Shown here: positions 60,761 through 64,000 of the stretch, piece by piece
Layout of the letters: each line of letters starts with the position of its first letter
Position numbering within the stretch: position 1 is the first letter of the stretch
Assembly (NCBI RefSeq): GCF_902506505.1
Contig: NZ_LR733406.1
Coordinates: 248,001 to 312,000 of the forward strand
Length of the DNA stretch: 64,000 nucleotides
Source: Pseudomonas sp. 8AS
Lineage (GTDB): Bacteria; Pseudomonadota; Gammaproteobacteria; Pseudomonadales; Pseudomonadaceae
Direction: 5' to 3'
Notes under the pieces: generated by a model
What the model saw: the letters and a program-made list of their open reading frames with translations, nothing else
The model's database searches: none
What the model was told of the DNA's origin: nothing
Translations under genes and position numbers: made by a program

Positions 60761-61205
60761 ACTGCAACTGCAGCTGGTGGCCAGCCTGCTGCGCCGCGGT
60801 CGCCAGCTCGACCGGCTGTCCGACGGCCTGACCCTGCTGGCCCTGGCTATCGGTCTCGCCCCCCTGCTCGGCGGCTCCCCCAACCCTGCCAGCGCGCTGC
60901 TCTGCGGCCTGCTGGTGATGCTCGGCCTGGTGCAGAAGTACTGGGCCGTGCGGGTCGCCCTGGATGGCGAACTGTTCGCCCGGCTGGCCCGGCAGCCGGA
61001 ACAGCTGGCAGCGCGCACCCAGCAGCTCGACCAGGCCCTGGCCGGGCTCGGCCTGCAACCGGCCACCGCCGCCGGGCGCGACTGGCACGCGCGCAGCCGT
61101 GGCGCCCTGCAGCTGTTGCGCCGGCAGGCGCTGTGGCTGGGTGCCCAAGTACTACTGGCCCTGGCCGCTATTCTGGCCATGCCCTGGTTTTCCTTCGCTG
61201 GATAG
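60750..61205 (+). CDS. Small membrane protein in the lipid operon
   Basis: 151 residues. Two hydrophobic segments near 28-60 (a hairpin, with GGSPNPAS as turn) and one at the C-terminus (about 128-147), with an amphipathic, Gln/Arg-rich region between. Overlaps the previous gene by 11 nt. Not recognised; not part of E. coli ynbABCD as I know it. A scaffold or chaperone for the lipid enzymes is a guess. Confidence 0.75.
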   Translation: MASELQLQLVASLLRRGRQLDRLSDGLTLLALAIGLAPLLGGSPNPASALLCGLLVMLGLVQKYWAVRVALDGELFARLARQPEQLAARTQQLDQALAGLGLQPATAAGRDWHARSRGALQLLRRQALWLGAQVLLALAAILAMPWFSFAG

Positions 61206-61214
61206 GAGTTGTCC

Positions 61215-61838
61215 ATGCTTGCTTCACTGATTGCCTTCGCCATCACCTCGGCGGCGCGCCTGCTCACCGGGGCTCGCGCGCTGTGGCTGGGTTGCACCGC
61301 GCAACCGGTACAGCGCCTGTACTACGCCAACCACAGCAGCCACGGCGACTTCGTCCTGCTCTGGGCCTCGCTTCCCGACGAGCTGCGCCGCAGTACCCGC
61401 CCGGTGGCCGGCGCCGATTACTGGCAGCGCGACAACCTGCGCCGCTACGTGATCAACGAAGTGTTCAACGGCGTGCTGATCGACCGCGAGCGCAGCAGCC
61501 CGGAGAGCAACCCGCTGCAACCCATGCTCGATGCCCTGGACAACGGCGACTCGCTGATCCTCTTCCCCGAAGGCACGCGCAACCTCGGCGACGAACCCCT
61601 GCTGCCGTTCAAGAGCGGCCTATTCCACCTGGCCATGGCCCGCCCGCAGGTCGAGCTGATCCCGGTGTGGATCGCCAACCTCAACCGGGTCATGCCCAAG
61701 GGCCGCGCGCTGCCGCTGCCGCTGCTGTGCACCCTGAGCTTCGGCGCGCCTCTGGAGCGCCTGGCCGACGAAGACAAGGCGGCGTTCCTCGAACGTTCGC
61801 GTAACGCCCTGCTGGCACTCGCGCCCGAGGAGGCCTGA
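61215..61838 (+). CDS. PlsC-type acyltransferase in the lipid operon
   Basis: 207 residues. HX4D motif NHSSHGDF (about 39-46), RER substrate region (VLIDRERSS, about 89-97) and FPEGTRNLG (about 117-125). Second acyltransferase in the window besides plsC, with a true HX4D. AGGAG 7 nt before ATG 61215; TTG 61209 is less likely. Acceptor unknown. Confidence 0.87.
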   Translation: MLASLIAFAITSAARLLTGARALWLGCTAQPVQRLYYANHSSHGDFVLLWASLPDELRRSTRPVAGADYWQRDNLRRYVINEVFNGVLIDRERSSPESNPLQPMLDALDNGDSLILFPEGTRNLGDEPLLPFKSGLFHLAMARPQVELIPVWIANLNRVMPKGRALPLPLLCTLSFGAPLERLADEDKAAFLERSRNALLALAPEEA

Positions 61839-61839
61839 G

Positions 61840-62772
61840 ATGGATCGCAATACCCTGCTGTTGTTCCTCGGCATCGGTGCCGTACTGCTGCTGGCCTCGC
61901 TGGTCGGTTTCATCCTCAAGCGCCGCTCCGGTGATGCGCCCAATGCGGTGATCGACAACCTCAATGCGCGCATCAATGCCTGGTGGGTGATGGTGCTGGT
62001 GATCGGCATCGCCTTCCTGTTCGGCAAGACCGGGGTGATCGTGCTGTTCTACGGCGTGTCGTTCTACGCCCTGCGCGAGTTCATGACCCTCACCCCGACC
62101 CGGCGCAGCGACTACCCGGCCCTGGTCGCCGCCTTCTACTTCGCCCTGCCGGTGCAGTACCTGCTGATCGGCATCGACTGGTACGGCATGTTCAGCATCT
62201 TCATCCCGGTCTACCTGTTCCTCCTGCTGCCGATCCTCGCCTCCCTTGGCGGCGATACCACGCGCTTCCTCGAACGTGCGTCCAAGGTGCAGTGGGGCCT
62301 GATGATCGCGGTGTACTGCATCTCCGCGGTGCCGGCCCTGCTGACCCTGGAGATCCCCGGCTACGAGGGGCGCAACCTGCTGCTGATCGCCTGGCTGGTG
62401 ATAGTGGTGCAGCTCTCCGATGTGCTGCAGTACGTCTGCGGCAAGCTGTTCGGCCAGCACAAGATCGCCCCGCTGCTGTCGCCGTCGAAGACCGTCGAAG
62501 GCTTCGTCGGGGGCGTCGCCCTGGCCACCCTGGTCGGTGCGCTGCTGTGCTGGATCACCCCGTTCGGCTTCTGGCAGGCCGCCGCCCTGGCCCTGCTGGT
62601 CAACCTGCTGGGCTTTGCCGGCGGCCTGGTGATGTCGGCGATCAAGCGCGATCGCGGGGTCAAGGACTGGGGCCATATGATCGAAGGCCACGGCGGCATG
62701 CTCGACCGCCTCGACTCGGTGTGCTTCGCCGCGCCGATCTTCTTCCATGTGGTGCGTTACTGGTGGGCGTGA
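61840..62772 (+). CDS. Phosphatidate cytidylyltransferase (CdsA-like, YnbB type)
   Basis: 310 residues, about eight helices. The C-terminal CDS signature S-x-I-K-R-x4-K-D-x-G...G-H-G-G-x-x-D-R-x-D is complete (SAIKRDRGVKDWG..., about 266-292). Makes CDP-diacylglycerol. It is likely a second cytidylyltransferase, since the housekeeping cdsA of Pseudomonas sits near uppS/dxr, outside this window. 1 nt after the acyltransferase, last gene before the terminator. Confidence 0.9.
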   Translation: MDRNTLLLFLGIGAVLLLASLVGFILKRRSGDAPNAVIDNLNARINAWWVMVLVIGIAFLFGKTGVIVLFYGVSFYALREFMTLTPTRRSDYPALVAAFYFALPVQYLLIGIDWYGMFSIFIPVYLFLLLPILASLGGDTTRFLERASKVQWGLMIAVYCISAVPALLTLEIPGYEGRNLLLIAWLVIVVQLSDVLQYVCGKLFGQHKIAPLLSPSKTVEGFVGGVALATLVGALLCWITPFGFWQAAALALLVNLLGFAGGLVMSAIKRDRGVKDWGHMIEGHGGMLDRLDSVCFAAPIFFHVVRYWWA

Positions 62773-62784
62773 ACAACGCCTGAG

Positions 62785-62812
62785 AAAAAACCCGGCGCCT
62801 GCCGGTTTTTTT
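62785..62812 (+). terminator. Terminator of the lipid operon
   Basis: AAAAAACCCGGC-GCCT-GCCGGTTTTTTT, one mismatch in the stem, T7 tail. Functions on both strands in principle. Confidence 0.9.
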
Positions 62813-62947
62813 CTGGCCGCGTCACCTGCCAGCGCGGCAAGACGACCTTGGTGCAACCCGGGGGCATGCAAATTATTCCCACAGTCTTAGTGTGGCCACT
62901 AGACTGGCATCATCCTCGGTTAATGCCAGTGCCGCCGCTTGACCACC

Positions 62948-64000
<1,053 letters not shown>

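Overview
The window is chromosomal DNA of a high-GC gammaproteobacterium, almost certainly a Pseudomonas of the aeruginosa/oleovorans/mendocina side of the genus. Protein sequences and gene blocks (znuA/zur-znuC-znuB, metN-metI-metQ, the aa3 cox cluster, prlC with its neighbours, trpI/trpBA, and the run aroE-hemF-qor-tsaC-dprA-tsaP-def-fmt-rsmB-trkA...lpxL-tag-glyQS-gmhB-plsC) follow the known Pseudomonas order around the replication origin. The 3' part reads toward oriC, stopping where gyrB would be expected. No rRNA, tRNA, CRISPR array, prophage or classical insertion sequence was seen.

Layout. 1-3.4 kb: end of thrB and a zinc-uptake locus with a palindromic Zur box between divergent znuA and zur. 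3.4-7.6 kb: a coiled-coil envelope protein and the methionine importer metNIQ. 7.6-16.1 kb: a minus-strand aa3 oxidase cluster (coxB, coxA, ctaG, coxC) followed by assembly and heme A genes (surf1, ctaA, cyoE, sco). 16.4-25.3 kb: beta- and gamma-class carbonic anhydrase proteins, a radical SAM gene under a LexA-type box, prlC, membrane and lipoproteins including a tandem duplicate. 25.5-30.3 kb: an LLM oxidoreductase, DUF1161, dodecin and trpI/trpBA. 30.4-37.6 kb: accessory metabolism, with a TonB siderophore receptor behind a Fur-like site, an M14 carboxypeptidase, and a putrescine-type catabolic trio behind a 52-bp dyad. 37.6-38.3 kb: a REP-associated tyrosine transposase (RAYT) with its own REPs. 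38.3-56.8 kb: cell-wall, shikimate, heme, translation, tRNA-modification, K+ uptake and lipid A genes. 57.0-62.8 kb: a six-gene phospholipid cluster resembling E. coli ynbABCD. 62.9 kb to the end: a diguanylate cyclase cut by the window edge.

Most interesting structure. (1) The 57.0-62.8 kb operon encodes a CDP-alcohol phosphatidyltransferase-like protein with two catalytic Asp positions changed to Asn, an alpha/beta-hydrolase/methyltransferase fusion, an AUR1/PAP2-dual-specificity-phosphatase fusion, a small membrane protein, an acyltransferase and a CdsA-like cytidylyltransferase. Together these look like a complete but uncharacterised lipid-headgroup pathway. (2) Three copies of a 125-147 bp palindromic element share conserved outer and core blocks, but each has a different pair of about 10-bp arms that are still complementary to each other, so pairing rather than sequence is conserved. 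(3) RAYT-type REPs (GTAG head plus hairpin) recur in inverted pairs. At three genes the TAG of the REP head, or of its ATAG variant, is the stop codon, and one pair fills the whole gap between convergent qor and tsaC.
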